A DNA stretch of 64,000 nucleotides from Xanthomonas sp. GPE 39 (GCF_000963005.1 NZ_JZHZ01000007.1:1218118-1282117); one strand, 5' to 3'; numbered from the stretch's first letter, positions 22,949-32,171 are shown. A program made the numbers and translations. Notes: generated from the sequence alone by a model not told the origin.

Positions 22949-23728
22949 CTATTTTTCGACGAAGGCGCGCTCGAACACGTAATGGCCCAGTGCGCCGATG
23001 CGCGGGGAAGCAACGAAGCCGCGCGCATCCAGGCTTTGGCGTAGATCCGCCAGCATTTGTGGGCTGCCGCAAATCATCGCGCGGTCATGCTCCGGATCCA
23101 GCGGTGGCAGACCCAGCGTGCGCTGCATCGCGCCGTTGACGATCAACTCGGTCAGGCGGCCATGATTGCAGAACGCCTCGCGGGTCACCGCCGGGTAGTA
23201 CAGCAGTTTCTCGCGGATGGTTTCGCCGAGGAATTCGTGCTGCGGCAGTTCCTTCTCGACATAGTCGCGATAAGCCAGATCCTTCTCCAAGCGCACGCCG
23301 TGAGCGAGGATCACTTTGTCGAAGCGCTCGTAGGTTTCCGGATCCTTGATCACCGACAGCCATGGCGCCAAGCCGGTCCCGGTGCCCAGTAGGTACAGAT
23401 GCCGGCCTGGGTGCAGGTCGCTGATCAGCAGCGTGCCGGTGGGTTTCTTGCCGACCAGCACCGAATCGCCGGGCTTGATGTGTTGCAGGCGCGAGGTCAG
23501 TGGGCCGTTTGGCACCTTGATGCTGAAGAACTCCAGCTGCTCCTCCCAGTTGGCGCTGGCGATGGAGTAGGCGCGTAGCAGCGGCCGTGTCTCCGTCTCC
23601 AGTCCGATCATCACGAACTGGCCGTTTTCGAAACGAAAGCCGTCGTTGCGGGTGGTGGTGAAGCTGAAGTAGTCGTCGGTCCAGTGACGGACATCGAGCA
23701 CCGTTTCGGGGCCAAAAGCGGAGGACAT
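22949..23728 (-). CDS. fpr: Ferredoxin/flavodoxin-NADP(+) reductase
   Basis: A 259-residue FAD enzyme of the bacterial subclass FNR. FAD-binding RxYS is RAYSIAS (about 53-58), the NADPH-binding glycine motif is LLGTGTGLAPWLSV, and the CG motif is MICGSPQML. The C-terminus ends YVFERAFVEK; the aromatic-basic tail that stacks on FAD is typical of the E. coli-type enzymes. It passes electrons between NADPH and ferredoxin or flavodoxin for redox-stress defence and Fe-S assembly. It is transcribed from the 112-base spacer after 23728. Confidence 0.94.
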   Translation of the reverse strand: MSSAFGPETVLDVRHWTDDYFSFTTTRNDGFRFENGQFVMIGLETETRPLLRAYSIASANWEEQLEFFSIKVPNGPLTSRLQHIKPGDSVLVGKKPTGTLLISDLHPGRHLYLLGTGTGLAPWLSVIKDPETYERFDKVILAHGVRLEKDLAYRDYVEKELPQHEFLGETIREKLLYYPAVTREAFCNHGRLTELIVNGAMQRTLGLPPLDPEHDRAMICGSPQMLADLRQSLDARGFVASPRIGALGHYVFERAFVEK

Positions 23729-23840
23729 GCCGTTGATCGTAATGGGGAAGGAGCGGAGATTATTCTATCCCATGGTTGTTCAACTGATATCCGATCTCAT
23801 TTGTGGGCGTCCGGGTACCTTGTTCCTGCGTCGGCTCGCT

Positions 23841-24239
23841 TCACTTCTCGAACGAAACTTCATACGACAGGTACAGCGGTGCCCGCGGCGGCGCCAGCAG
23901 CGGGCGTTGGCGCAGAAAGCGCTCCAGGCACTGTGCCAGTGGCGTGGTGCCATTGCGCCAGCTCGCCCCGACACTGCCGTCGGCCTGCAACTGGACCACG
24001 ATGACGAACGCGGAGGTGTCCGGGCGCGGCGTGGCGCAATTGGTCACGCCTTCCTCCAGCGCGGCACGTTGCAGCGTGTGCAAACGTTCGCTTAGCGACG
24101 TCGGCAGCATCGCCTCGTCGTGGTCGGCGAGGGCCTTGGCGGCGCTGTAGTCTTGCGGCGTTGGCGTGGTGGCGGTGGGAGCGGCAGACGCAGACGCGGC
24201 AGGCAAGGCGGCAAGCAGGCAGTACAGAAAGCGGCGCAT
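23841..24239 (-). CDS. Exported protein of unknown function
   Basis: A 132-residue protein with a signal peptide (MRRFLYCLLAALPAASASAAP) and a small domain containing GVTNCATPRPDTSAFVIVVQLQADGSV and LAQCLERFLRQRPL, with two Cys that may form a disulfide. I do not recognise a named family; the central strand pattern (VIVVQLQADGSV) recalls periplasmic TonB-C-like small domains. It follows the ABC transporter gene on the same strand, with the stop of that gene 32 bases upstream of this ATG, so the two may be co-transcribed. Confidence 0.6.
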   Translation of the reverse strand: MRRFLYCLLAALPAASASAAPTATTPTPQDYSAAKALADHDEAMLPTSLSERLHTLQRAALEEGVTNCATPRPDTSAFVIVVQLQADGSVGASWRNGTTPLAQCLERFLRQRPLLAPPRAPLYLSYEVSFEK

Positions 24240-24271
24240 CGTGGCTGGTGTCCGATTGAGCGGGATCAGGC

Positions 24272-26155
24272 TCAACGATACCCAGCGGCCTGCAGTTCGA
24301 ACAGTTCCGCGTAGCGTCCGCCTTGTGCCATCAGTTCGTCATGGGTGCCATTGGCTTCGATGCGACCATCGGCCAGTACCAGGATGCGGTCGGCCATGCG
24401 CACGCTGGAGAAACGGTGCGAGATCAGCACCGCGGTGCGGTCTGCGGACAGTTCCTTGAAACGCTGGAACACCTCGAATTCGCTGCGTGCGTCCAGCGCT
24501 GCGGTCGGTTCGTCGAGGATCATCACCTGCGCCTGGCGCATGTAGGCGCGGGCGATGGCGATCTTCTGCCACTGCCCGCCGGACAGGTCCACGCCAGTCT
24601 TGAAGCGGCGTCCGATCACCTGCGCGTACCCTTGTGGCAGGCTCTCGATCAACTCGGCAGCCATCGCGCGTTGCGCTGCGTGGCGGATGCGTTGCGCGTC
24701 GTGCAGTGCTGCGATCTGGCCAACGCCGATGTTCTCGCCAGCGCTGAAGTGGTAGCGCACGAAGTCCTGGAAGATCACCCCGAGGTTGCTGCGCAGGTCT
24801 TCCAGATCGTAATCACGCAGGTCGCGGCCATCGAGCAGGATGCGGCCTTCGTCGGGGTCGTACAGCCGCGCCAGCAGTTTGACCAGTGTGGTTTTGCCGG
24901 TGCCGTTCTCGCCAACCAGCGCCAGCACTTCGCCGGCGCGCAGTTCGAAATTCAGTTCGCGCACCGCCCATCGTTGGGCATCGGGATAGCGGAAGCCGAC
25001 ATTTTCGAACACGATGCCGTGCGCGATCGGACGCGGTATCGGCAAGGCGTCGGGCCGCGAGCGAATTTCCGGCACGATGCGAAAGAACGCGTACAGGTCG
25101 TCCAGATACAGCGCTTGCCCGGCCACCTGCGAGAAGCCAATCAGCAAGCCTTCGAACAATTGGCGCAGGCGCAGGAAACTGCCGGCCAGGAAGGTCAGGT
25201 CGCCGATGCTGAAATCGCCGCGCACGGTACGCCAGACGATGTAGCCATAGGCGGCGTAGTAGCCCAGCGTGCCCAGGGCGGCCAGCACTGTGCCCCAGAG
25301 CATGCGCTTGCGTGCCAGCGTGCGGTTGGCCTGGAAGAAGCGCTCGGCCAGCGTGCGGTAGCGTGTGATCAGAAACGTGTGCAGGTTGAAGATCTTCACT
25401 TCTTTTGCGGTCTCGACGCTGGCGCCGAGCTGGCGCAGGTAGTCGAGTTGGCGGCGCTCGGCGGTCCATTGAAAGTTGAGCGCATAACCCAGTGCATTGA
25501 AATGCGCTTCGCCGATGAACGCCGGGAGCAGGGCCAGCGCCAGTAGTGCGATCAGCCAGGGGGCATAGACCAACAGACCGATCGCGAAACTGATGACGGT
25601 GATCGCATCCTGCACTTGGCCGAACAACTGGCTCATCAGGTTCATTCGGCCCATGGTCTGACGCCGCGCGCGGTCGAGCCGGTCCTGCTGCTCCGGGTTT
25701 TCGAAATCCTCCAGGTCCAACTGTGCGGCATGCTCCATCAATTGCACGCTGGAGCTGTTGTTGAACAGTTCCGAGAGCAGCGTGTCGGCATAGCTGATCA
25801 ATCGCCCGAGCAGGTCCGAGCCGATCGCCAAGGTCAGTTCCAGCGCCAGCAGTTCCAGTAGGCGGTTCAGCCGGCCGCTGCCCAGCGCCTGGCCGAAGGA
25901 GACGATGTCTTGGGATTGCCCGACCAGGTGGATGGTCTCGTCGATCAATAATTTGCCGACGTACAGCGCGGCCACAGGCAGCAGTGCGCGGACGATGCGC
26001 AGGCCGATGCTGCTGAGGGTTAGCCAGCGGCTGCTCTGCCAGATCTGGCGTAGGAACGGCGGCAGGTTGCGCATTGCCTCGAAGCGTTCGCGCAGGCTGG
26101 GGCCGGTGCGTGATGCGGCGCGTGGGGCGCCATGAGACGGGGAGGGAGGGGTCAT
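24272..26155 (-). CDS. ABC exporter, fused permease-ATPase
   Basis: A 627-residue half-transporter of the MsbA/exporter class. A Pro/Ser-rich cytoplasmic N-tail (about 30 residues) is followed by a six-helix membrane domain (about 45-340) and an ATPase: Walker A GENGTGKTT, Q-loop GVIFQDF, signature LSGGQWQKIAIAR, Walker B VMILDEPTAALD and H-loop SHR. It would work as a homodimer. The long insertion before the ATPase and the RYHFSAGENIGVG segment resemble the uncharacterised ABC transporters often found near peptide clusters, but no such cluster is here; the substrate is unknown. ATG 26155 is the likeliest start although its Shine-Dalgarno sequence is weak. Confidence 0.9.
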   Translation of the reverse strand: MTPPSPSHGAPRAASRTGPSLRERFEAMRNLPPFLRQIWQSSRWLTLSSIGLRIVRALLPVAALYVGKLLIDETIHLVGQSQDIVSFGQALGSGRLNRLLELLALELTLAIGSDLLGRLISYADTLLSELFNNSSSVQLMEHAAQLDLEDFENPEQQDRLDRARRQTMGRMNLMSQLFGQVQDAITVISFAIGLLVYAPWLIALLALALLPAFIGEAHFNALGYALNFQWTAERRQLDYLRQLGASVETAKEVKIFNLHTFLITRYRTLAERFFQANRTLARKRMLWGTVLAALGTLGYYAAYGYIVWRTVRGDFSIGDLTFLAGSFLRLRQLFEGLLIGFSQVAGQALYLDDLYAFFRIVPEIRSRPDALPIPRPIAHGIVFENVGFRYPDAQRWAVRELNFELRAGEVLALVGENGTGKTTLVKLLARLYDPDEGRILLDGRDLRDYDLEDLRSNLGVIFQDFVRYHFSAGENIGVGQIAALHDAQRIRHAAQRAMAAELIESLPQGYAQVIGRRFKTGVDLSGGQWQKIAIARAYMRQAQVMILDEPTAALDARSEFEVFQRFKELSADRTAVLISHRFSSVRMADRILVLADGRIEANGTHDELMAQGGRYAELFELQAAGYR

Positions 26156-26269
26156 CGGCGCAGTGTGCCGGCACTGGCGTGGTCGGGGAGTGTGCGGTGC
26201 CCAGGCCCGTGCGCAAGCACGCAACAGGGTGTGTCGGTGCAAATGCACGGCGCTCAGGCCACTTTAGCC

Positions 26270-26275
26270 TAAAAT
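26270..26275 (+). promoter_or_regulatory. -10 box of the fumarase gene
   Basis: TAAAAT, 34 bases before the GTG at 26310. If used, transcription starts near 26282, which rules out the in-frame GTG at 26277 as start and supports 26310. Confidence 0.45.
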
Positions 26276-26309
26276 AGTGCTGTTTCCTCCGTCAGCCGCA
26301 GAGCCAGCC

Positions 26310-27833
26310 GTGACCTCGATCAAGCAGGAAGACCTCATCCAGTCCGTCGCCGACGCGCTGCAATACATCAGCTACTACCACCCGGTCGATTACATCAAGA
26401 ACCTGGCGGCGGCCTACGAGCGCGAGCAGTCGCCGGCGGCCAAAGACGCCATTGCGCAGATTCTGATCAACTCGCGTATGTGCGCCGAGGGCCACCGGCC
26501 GATCTGTCAGGACACCGGCATCGTGACCGTGTTCCTCGAGATCGGCATGCAGGTGCGCTGGGACGACGCCACGATGGGCGTGGAGGACATGGTCAACGAA
26601 GGTGTGCGGCGGGCCTACAACTATCCAGATAACAAACTGCGCGCCTCGGTGTTGGCCGACCCCGCGGGCAAGCGCCAGAACACCAAGGACAACACCCCTG
26701 CGGTCGTCAACGTCAAGGTCGTTCCGGGCGATTGTGTGGACGTGATCGTTGCCGCGAAGGGCGGCGGCTCGGAGGCCAAGAGCAAGTTCGCCATGCTCAA
26801 CCCTTCCGATTCCATCGTCGATTGGGTACTCAAGACCGTGCCGACGATGGGCGCCGGCTGGTGCCCGCCGGGCATGCTCGGCATCGGCATCGGCGGCACC
26901 GCCGAGAAGGCCATGCTGCTGGCCAAGGAGGCGTTGATGGAGCCGATCGACATCGTCGACCTGCAGGCCCGTGGTGCTTCCAACCGTGCCGAGGAGTTGC
27001 GCTTGGAGCTCTATGAAAAGGTCAACGCGTTGGGCATCGGCGCGCAGGGCTTGGGCGGCCTGACCACCGTGTTGGATATCAAGGTCAAGGACTACCCGAC
27101 CCACGCCGCCAACCTGCCGGTGGCGATGATTCCCAATTGCGCGGCGACCCGGCATGCGCACTTCACCCTGGATGGCAGTGGTCCGGTGATGTTGGATCCG
27201 CCGTCGTTGGAAGACTGGCCCACGCTGACCTACAACCCGACCAACGCGCGTCGGGTCGATCTGGACACCATCACCCGCGAGGAGGTTGCCAGCTTCAAGC
27301 CCGGCGAGGTGATTCTGCTCAACGGCAAATTGCTCACCGGTCGCGATGCCGCGCACAAGCGCATGATCGACATGCTCAACCGTGGCGAAACCTTGCCGGT
27401 GGATTTCACCAACCGCTTCATCTACTACGTCGGTCCGGTCGATCCGGTACGCGACGAGGTCGTGGGGCCTGCCGGTCCGACCACCGCCACGCGCATGGAT
27501 AAATTCACCCGGCAGATGTTGGAACAGACTGGCTTGCTGGGTATGGTCGGCAAGTCCGAGCGCGGCGACGCGGCGATTGCCGCGATCCGCGATAACAAGG
27601 CGGTGTATCTGATGGCGGTCGGCGGCTCGGCCTACCTGGTGTCCAAGGCGATCAAGGCCAGCAAGGTGCTGGCCTTCGAGGACTTGGGCATGGAGGCGAT
27701 CTACGAATTCGAGGTCAAGGACATGCCGGTGACCGTGGCGGTCGATGCCAGTGGCGAGTCGGTGCACAAGACCGGTCCGCGCGAGTGGCAGGCACGTATC
27801 GGCAAGATCCCGGTGGTGGTCGAATCTGTTTGA
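26310..27833 (+). CDS. Fumarate hydratase class I (Fe-S, FumA type)
   Basis: A 507-residue class I fumarase converting fumarate and malate in the TCA cycle. It combines alpha (TtdA-like) and beta (TtdB-like) regions. The three Cys that should bind the oxygen-sensitive 4Fe-4S cluster are in RPICQDTG, GWCPPG and IPNCAATRHAHF. Other hallmarks are ANLPVAMIP, GRDAAHKRM, and YYVGPVDPV...GPAGPTTATRMD. The usual N-terminus (TSIKQEDLIQSVADALQYI) fixes the GTG start at 26310. No second, class II fumarase is in the window. It is oxygen sensitive and probably the aerobic housekeeping enzyme in this lineage. Confidence 0.93.
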   Translation: MTSIKQEDLIQSVADALQYISYYHPVDYIKNLAAAYEREQSPAAKDAIAQILINSRMCAEGHRPICQDTGIVTVFLEIGMQVRWDDATMGVEDMVNEGVRRAYNYPDNKLRASVLADPAGKRQNTKDNTPAVVNVKVVPGDCVDVIVAAKGGGSEAKSKFAMLNPSDSIVDWVLKTVPTMGAGWCPPGMLGIGIGGTAEKAMLLAKEALMEPIDIVDLQARGASNRAEELRLELYEKVNALGIGAQGLGGLTTVLDIKVKDYPTHAANLPVAMIPNCAATRHAHFTLDGSGPVMLDPPSLEDWPTLTYNPTNARRVDLDTITREEVASFKPGEVILLNGKLLTGRDAAHKRMIDMLNRGETLPVDFTNRFIYYVGPVDPVRDEVVGPAGPTTATRMDKFTRQMLEQTGLLGMVGKSERGDAAIAAIRDNKAVYLMAVGGSAYLVSKAIKASKVLAFEDLGMEAIYEFEVKDMPVTVAVDASGESVHKTGPREWQARIGKIPVVVESV

Positions 27834-27872
27834 GTCTGTAATGGTCGGCGGCGTCAGCCATGCGGCGCCGCT

Positions 27873-29024
27873 TTAGAGCCATTCCAGTAGCGAAATGCCC
27901 AGGCCGAGGTAAGTGGCGCGATGGTTGTAGTCGATCAGGCTTTCGCCGTAGCCGTCGAATACCTGCACATGGCCGCGTAGCAGGCTGCTGATCGGAAAGC
28001 CCCAGTCCAGTTGCACTGCGCCGTGCGAGCGATCGCCGCCGCGCAGCGAATGCCGCCCCATGAGCGCCACTTCCTGGCCGTCATGGCTGTAGATCAAGGT
28101 CGCATCACCCCGGCCCATGTAGTTTTCGATGTCGGGGTTGTCGTTCTGCTTGCGGTTTTCCGGGAGGCGGTACCACGGGCGCAGGATCAGCGCCCAGTTG
28201 TCGCGGTCCAGGCCGATGTTGAGGATCAACCGGTTCCAACTGCGCGACAACGGATCGCTTTGGCCATTGGACTGGTGGGTCAACTGGAGCGCACTCATCC
28301 TGCCCTTCCAGCCGAACAGGCTGTAGTCGTTGCGGAACGCCAGGATCAGTTCCGGCTCGTAGTTGGTTTCGCGGAATGGCCGCGATTGCGCGCCGTTGTA
28401 GGACTGCAAGTGCGAGCTCTGGGTGTAAGTCCCCCACAGGTCGCCGTTGTCGCCGAATATGTTCTCCAATATCTTGGTTTTGAAGCTGATCTGGAACTTC
28501 AATTCCAAGCTGTCCAACTGCTCCGCTTTGGTCACTGTGTTGAGCGGGTTCGGCGAGAAGGGCAGCGTGTTTTTCTTGCTGGTCCAGAACGCCGGTAGCA
28601 CATAGACCGGTTTGTAGCCGCGTAGCTGGAAAGTGCCCAGCTTGGAGCCCTGCGCCAGCTCCCAGCGGCTATCCAGCAGCGAACCATCGCCGGTCTTGGC
28701 GATGGTGCTGTCGTAACGATCCTGTTTGAACAGTGGATTTTTGTCTGGGCGGGTACGCTCTGCGACGCCGGTACTGTCCGGCAACGTGGCGTTGAGTGGC
28801 GGTTTATTGCGCTTGCCCGGGGGGCGAGTGGCCGCGTCGGCTGCTGGCGGGCCGGCAACTTGACGCGACAATGCTTGATCGTAACAAGACAGGCGCGCGG
28901 CATCGCTGGAAATGGCGACGCAGGCTTCCGGTGATGCGGGGGTGGGCATGAATTCTTGCGCGTGTGCCACAGGCACGGCTGCGATCGACAGGAACAACAG
29001 GTGGTGAGTCTTGTGGTGGCGCAT
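27873..29024 (-). CDS. pldA: Outer-membrane phospholipase A
   Basis: A 383-residue beta-barrel enzyme with a signal peptide (cleavage near AHA-QEF, residue 22) and an N-terminal segment of about 110 residues rich in Pro/Lys before the barrel. The OMPLA active site is HQSNG (His-x-Ser) with the Asn in SRSWNRL; the GDLWGTYTQSSH strand and C-terminal YLGLGISLLEWL barrel strand are also typical. It hydrolyses phospholipids mislocalised to the outer leaflet and is activated by calcium-dependent dimerisation. The N-terminal extension resembles a small Cys-containing lipase-associated region (PEACVAISSDAARLSCYDQAL). Confidence 0.92.
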   Translation of the reverse strand: MRHHKTHHLLFLSIAAVPVAHAQEFMPTPASPEACVAISSDAARLSCYDQALSRQVAGPPAADAATRPPGKRNKPPLNATLPDSTGVAERTRPDKNPLFKQDRYDSTIAKTGDGSLLDSRWELAQGSKLGTFQLRGYKPVYVLPAFWTSKKNTLPFSPNPLNTVTKAEQLDSLELKFQISFKTKILENIFGDNGDLWGTYTQSSHLQSYNGAQSRPFRETNYEPELILAFRNDYSLFGWKGRMSALQLTHQSNGQSDPLSRSWNRLILNIGLDRDNWALILRPWYRLPENRKQNDNPDIENYMGRGDATLIYSHDGQEVALMGRHSLRGGDRSHGAVQLDWGFPISSLLRGHVQVFDGYGESLIDYNHRATYLGLGISLLEWL

Positions 29025-29157
29025 CTTTTTTCTTTCTAGTTGCAGCGGCCAGCGTGGGTGTGTGGTGCGCTGCTGGAGTGAATGATCGGCGAGGAAGATA
29101 CAGCAAGCCACGACAATCCTGTCATCACCTGCTCAGCGTGCGGCGTCGACATCGCTC

Positions 29158-29643
29158 TCAGAGCAGCCACGCTGCGATGAATACACCGATCATGCTCAGT
29201 GCCAGGGCGAGTTTGGCCGCCATGCCGAGGACGATGCCCATCCACGTCCCCATCCCTACCTTGGCGGCTTGTCGCAACTGGCGGCCGTGCCAATATTCGC
29301 CGACCAACGCGCCGACGAAGGGGCCAACGAATAGACCGATTGGCATGCAGAGCAGGCCTGCGATGCTGCCTAGCATGGCGCCCCACATCGCTTTGCGACT
29401 GGCACCGACGCGTCTGGCGCCGAACGCGGTGGCGAGCAGGTCGACCAAAAGCGAGGCTGCGGTAAGCAGGGTCAGCACGGCCAGCGTGGACCAACCCACG
29501 TGCTCGAAGTGATCGGCCCACGCCGCCAGCAGCATGCCGGCCAATATCAGCGGCGTGCCGGGCAGGGCTGGTAGCACGACGCCGGCCAGTCCGATCATCA
29601 CCAGCATGCTGGCACATAGGTAGTAAATGAACCCAGGGTTCAT
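29158..29643 (-). CDS. DUF456 family membrane protein
   Basis: A 161-residue protein with four to five hydrophobic helices and the DUF456 pattern: [20 protein letters not shown] near the N-terminus and [24 protein letters not shown] in the middle. Function unknown. The ATG at 29643 has GGAAC upstream, and the frame's further extension lacks domain support. Its promoter region is shared with the divergent second cold-shock gene. Confidence 0.88.
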   Translation of the reverse strand: MNPGFIYYLCASMLVMIGLAGVVLPALPGTPLILAGMLLAAWADHFEHVGWSTLAVLTLLTAASLLVDLLATAFGARRVGASRKAMWGAMLGSIAGLLCMPIGLFVGPFVGALVGEYWHGRQLRQAAKVGMGTWMGIVLGMAAKLALALSMIGVFIAAWLL

Positions 29644-29729
29644 GTGGCTTGTTCCGTTGGTGATTTTGGGGTTGACATCGGGTTTTTTTTTGTTGATTGC
29701 ATTTTCATTTTGACCGGGGTAAGTTGCAG

Positions 29730-29799
29730 CCGCTGCGCTTGCAAAGGTCACCCTGAATCGTGCCCTGATGCGGTAGATCTACCGATCCGCTACATCGTT
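29730..29799 (+). promoter_or_regulatory. Conserved leader block, cold-shock gene 2
   Basis: Partner of the block at 3591-3661, ending 81 bases before the cold-shock ATG. The AT-rich stretch upstream includes TTGACA at 29672 and TTGACC at 29710 as possible -35 boxes. Regulatory role inferred from conservation and position. Confidence 0.6.
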
Positions 29800-29880
29800 G
29801 TACCTCGCTTCCTCCTTGCAACCAGCCGCCGCAACCCACGGCGTAACCCCCTGAGACGTGTTCCAAGGAGAGAGTCAATC

Positions 29881-30096
29881 ATGAGTGACAATGTTCGAGA
29901 GGAAGGCTTCGTCAAATGGTTCAATGACCCCAAAGGTTTTGGGTTCATCAGCCGCACGAACGGCGAGGATGTGTTCGTGCACTTCCGCGCAATCCAGACC
30001 CAGGGCTTTAAGAGCCTCAAGGAAGGTCAGAAGGTGAGTTTCATCGTGGTCCAGGGCCAGAAGGGCCTGCAGGCCGACGCGGTTCAGCCGATCTGA
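29881..30096 (+). CDS. Cold-shock domain protein
   Basis: A 71-residue single cold-shock domain: RNP1 KGFGFI (18-23), RNP2 DVFVHF (30-35). It binds single-stranded nucleic acids, probably as an RNA chaperone. It resembles the protein at 3750 (shared [29 protein letters not shown]) but lacks its His-rich tail and loop insertion. AAGGAG precedes the ATG at good spacing; a strong terminator follows. Leader block and terminator indicate a single-gene transcript. Confidence 0.95.
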   Translation: MSDNVREEGFVKWFNDPKGFGFISRTNGEDVFVHFRAIQTQGFKSLKEGQKVSFIVVQGQKGLQADAVQPI

Positions 30097-30123
30097 ATCC
30101 CCGCCGCGGGCGTCCTGGCCCGC

Positions 30124-30160
30124 AATGCAAAAAGGCCCGCACTGCGGGCCTTTTTGCATT
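30124..30160. terminator. Bidirectional terminator
   Basis: A perfect 17-pair inverted repeat (arms 30124-30140 and 30144-30160, loop ACT) with AAAAAGGCCCGC / GCGGGCCTTTTT at its centre. It gives a U-run on both strands, so it can end the cold-shock gene and the convergent glycine-zipper gene. Confidence 0.92.
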
Positions 30161-30183
30161 GGAAAGACCTAGTGGGAGCGCGA

Positions 30184-30651
30184 TCAGCGTGGCACGACGC
30201 GGCCGTTCACCACACGCACGTAGGTGTTCTCGCCAATGCCGGCCAAGTCACGCTGGTTGACGACGAGTACCCGGCCGTCGTCCATCTGCACGTGGATATC
30301 GTATGTGTCGCTTGTCACGTTCTTCTGGATTTGGTTGCCGGCCAGAGCACCGGCGGCCGCGCCAGCCACTGCGGACACGTTTTGGTTGCCCTTGCTGCCG
30401 CCAGTGTGATCGGAAATTTCATGGCCGGCGATCGCGCCGACGATACCCCCAAGGATCGCGCCGGTAGCCGACGGCGCGGTGCGCCCGGACGAGACGGTGT
30501 CGATGCGGGTCACAATGCCGCAGTCTAAGCAACGCGTTTGGGTGTAGCTGCGCTCTGGCTGGCGGTAGCCGCCGCCGTAGCCGGGTGAGGTAGCGCAGCC
30601 TGCCAGAGCCAGGGTGGCTATGGCGCCGGTGACAAGTAGATGGGTCTTCAT
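30184..30651 (-). CDS. Glycine-zipper 2TM lipoprotein (SlyB/Pcp-like)
   Basis: A 155-residue outer-membrane lipoprotein. Lipobox LALAGC (Cys19), a CLDCG motif, then the glycine-zipper pair (ATGAILGGIVGAIAGHEISDHTGG and AVAGAAAGALAGNQIQ as its key parts) and a small C-terminal strand domain (YDIHVQMDDGRVLVVNQRD). SlyB-type proteins stabilise the outer membrane under stress. It ends just after the bidirectional terminator; GAGAG is present before its ATG. Confidence 0.88.
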   Translation of the reverse strand: MKTHLLVTGAIATLALAGCATSPGYGGGYRQPERSYTQTRCLDCGIVTRIDTVSSGRTAPSATGAILGGIVGAIAGHEISDHTGGSKGNQNVSAVAGAAAGALAGNQIQKNVTSDTYDIHVQMDDGRVLVVNQRDLAGIGENTYVRVVNGRVVPR

Positions 30652-30784
30652 GCGTACTCTCCTCGACAGGCGGTGATGGGGCGCGGCATGCCGCGTTCCA
30701 GTGAATCGTGTCGGCTACAGCGTGAATAAAACACCAATCCCAGTGCTGATGTTCAGCCTGAGCGGCTGCGATGTCAGGCGTAAT

Positions 30785-31213
30785 TCAGCGGAAATCGCGA
30801 TGGCAGGCGTCGCACCGCCCCTCGATGGCCTGACGCGCTTGCGCGAGCGCGGTGCAGTCGGCTGGCGGTGTTGCAAGCGTTGTCTCTACCTGCGCGCGCA
30901 ACGCAGCGGCGTGTTCACGGAAACGGCTATCGTCGTTTAGCTCGGGGAAGGCCGTGTCCAGCTCGCCACTGAGCAGGCGCAGCGTGTGCAGCGGCGCCTG
31001 CGTGTCTGGAGTGTTGCAGTGATGTAGCGCGCGTGCGCGTTCGAGCAGCCTCAATTGTTTGCTCATGACCTGCATCAGACTGCGCGGAAACGGATCTTGC
31101 CGCGCTTGCACCACGCGCAAGCCCACGACTGTGACGGTCAAGCCGATCAGGATGCCGGCGATCAATACCAAGAGATAACGCGAAGCGGCAGTGTGTGGTG
31201 GCGACGTCGTCAT
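30785..31213 (-). CDS. Membrane-anchored cytochrome c-like protein
   Basis: A 142-residue protein with one N-terminal membrane helix (YLLVLIAGILIGLTVTVVGLRVV) and a helical periplasmic domain ending RCDACHRDFR. The CxxCH haem-attachment motif at the extreme C-terminus and the four-helix prediction match the cytochrome c'/c-556 group. Electron partner unknown. ATG 31213 is chosen; the frame opens 9 codons earlier. Divergent from tcdA with 100 bases between. Confidence 0.82.
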   Translation of the reverse strand: MTTSPPHTAASRYLLVLIAGILIGLTVTVVGLRVVQARQDPFPRSLMQVMSKQLRLLERARALHHCNTPDTQAPLHTLRLLSGELDTAFPELNDDSRFREHAAALRAQVETTLATPPADCTALAQARQAIEGRCDACHRDFR

Positions 31214-31301
31214 GGGTCCACGCTTGGGAGCGGTGAACATAGATGGTACGACTTAAGCGTGCAGCGTGGCGGAGGATGCGGGAGCTATAGCATCGATGGC
31301 A

Positions 31302-31307
31302 TAAAAT
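31302..31307 (+). promoter_or_regulatory. -10 box of tcdA (predicted leaderless)
   Basis: TAAAAT followed by exactly 6 bases and the tcdA ATG, with no Shine-Dalgarno sequence. The -35 region is poor. Same geometry as selO, uup and smr. Confidence 0.45.
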
Positions 31308-31313
31308 GGCCGC

Positions 31314-32171
31314 ATGAACGAACAATTGCATGAGCGCTTTGCCGGCATCGACCGACTGTACGGGCGCGGCACCATCGAACGGCTGGCGTGCTGCCGGGTG
31401 GCGGTGGTGGGGATGGGCGGGGTCGGTTCGTGGGTGGTGGAGGCGCTGGCGCGTTCGGCGCTCGGCCATCTGACCTTGATCGATGCCGACGACATTTGCG
31501 TCTCCAACACCAACCGGCAATTGCCGGCGCTGGCAGGACAGTACGGGCGCAACAAGGCGGTGGCGATGCGCGAACGTTGCGTGGAGATCAATCCGATGAT
31601 CGAGGCGGTTGCGGTCGAGGCGTTTCTGACCCCGTCCAACATCGCCGAGTTGCTTGGTGCCGGTTTCGATTTGGTGATCGATGCGTGCGACAGTTTCCGG
31701 GTCAAGGTCGAGACGATTGCGTGGTGTCGGCGGCGCAAACTGCCGCTGCTGACCGTGGGTTCGGCCGGCGGACGTACCGATCCGACCCTGGTGCGGGTGC
31801 GCGATGTTTCGCGCACCGAGCACGACGCCATGCTGGCGTTGATCCGCAAGAAGCTGCGCAGCGAGTTCCACTTCCCGAAGAATCCGCAACGCTATTTCGG
31901 CGTGCCGGCGGTGTATTCGCTGGAGAACGTGCGCTATCCGCAGGCCGATGGCAGCGTCTGCGGTCTGCGGCCTACATTGGGCGCGGATGCGGCCTTGAAA
32001 CTGGATTGCGGTGCCGGTTTGGGCGCGGCGACGCACATCACTGGCGCGTTTGCGTTTGCCGCTGTCGGCAAGGCGCTGGAGCTGCTGCTGAAGCGTTCTG
32101 CCGATCGTGCCGAGGACGGGCGTTCGGCGCGCGTTTCTAGTGCGCCTGCTGCATGTTCGCTTGCGCAGTGA
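31314..32171 (+). CDS. tcdA: tRNA threonylcarbamoyladenosine dehydratase TcdA (CsdL)
   Basis: A 285-residue E1-like enzyme that uses ATP to cyclise t6A37 to ct6A in ANN-decoding tRNAs. The nucleotide-binding motif is GMGGVGSWVVEALARSALG (residues 33-51), followed by DADDICVSNTNRQLPAL (ATP-contacting Asn/Arg) and the DACDSFRVK region. The SAGGRTDPT and GADAALKLDCGAG segments are typical. The C-terminal 12 codons overlap the 3' end of the convergent EAL gene by 35 bases. Confidence 0.94.
   Translation: MNEQLHERFAGIDRLYGRGTIERLACCRVAVVGMGGVGSWVVEALARSALGHLTLIDADDICVSNTNRQLPALAGQYGRNKAVAMRERCVEINPMIEAVAVEAFLTPSNIAELLGAGFDLVIDACDSFRVKVETIAWCRRRKLPLLTVGSAGGRTDPTLVRVRDVSRTEHDAMLALIRKKLRSEFHFPKNPQRYFGVPAVYSLENVRYPQADGSVCGLRPTLGADAALKLDCGAGLGAATHITGAFAFAAVGKALELLLKRSADRAEDGRSARVSSAPAACSLAQ

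Noticed and set aside
26277-26309. Upstream GTG at 26277 as fumarase start
   Set aside because: A TAAAAT box ends 1 base before it, so it would lie upstream of the expected transcript start; the family N-terminus begins at 26310.
26292-27767. Long open frame (491 codons) opposite the fumarase gene
   Set aside because: His/Arg/Val-rich composition is typical of the antisense of a high-GC gene; no domain, and the plus-strand product is a certain enzyme.
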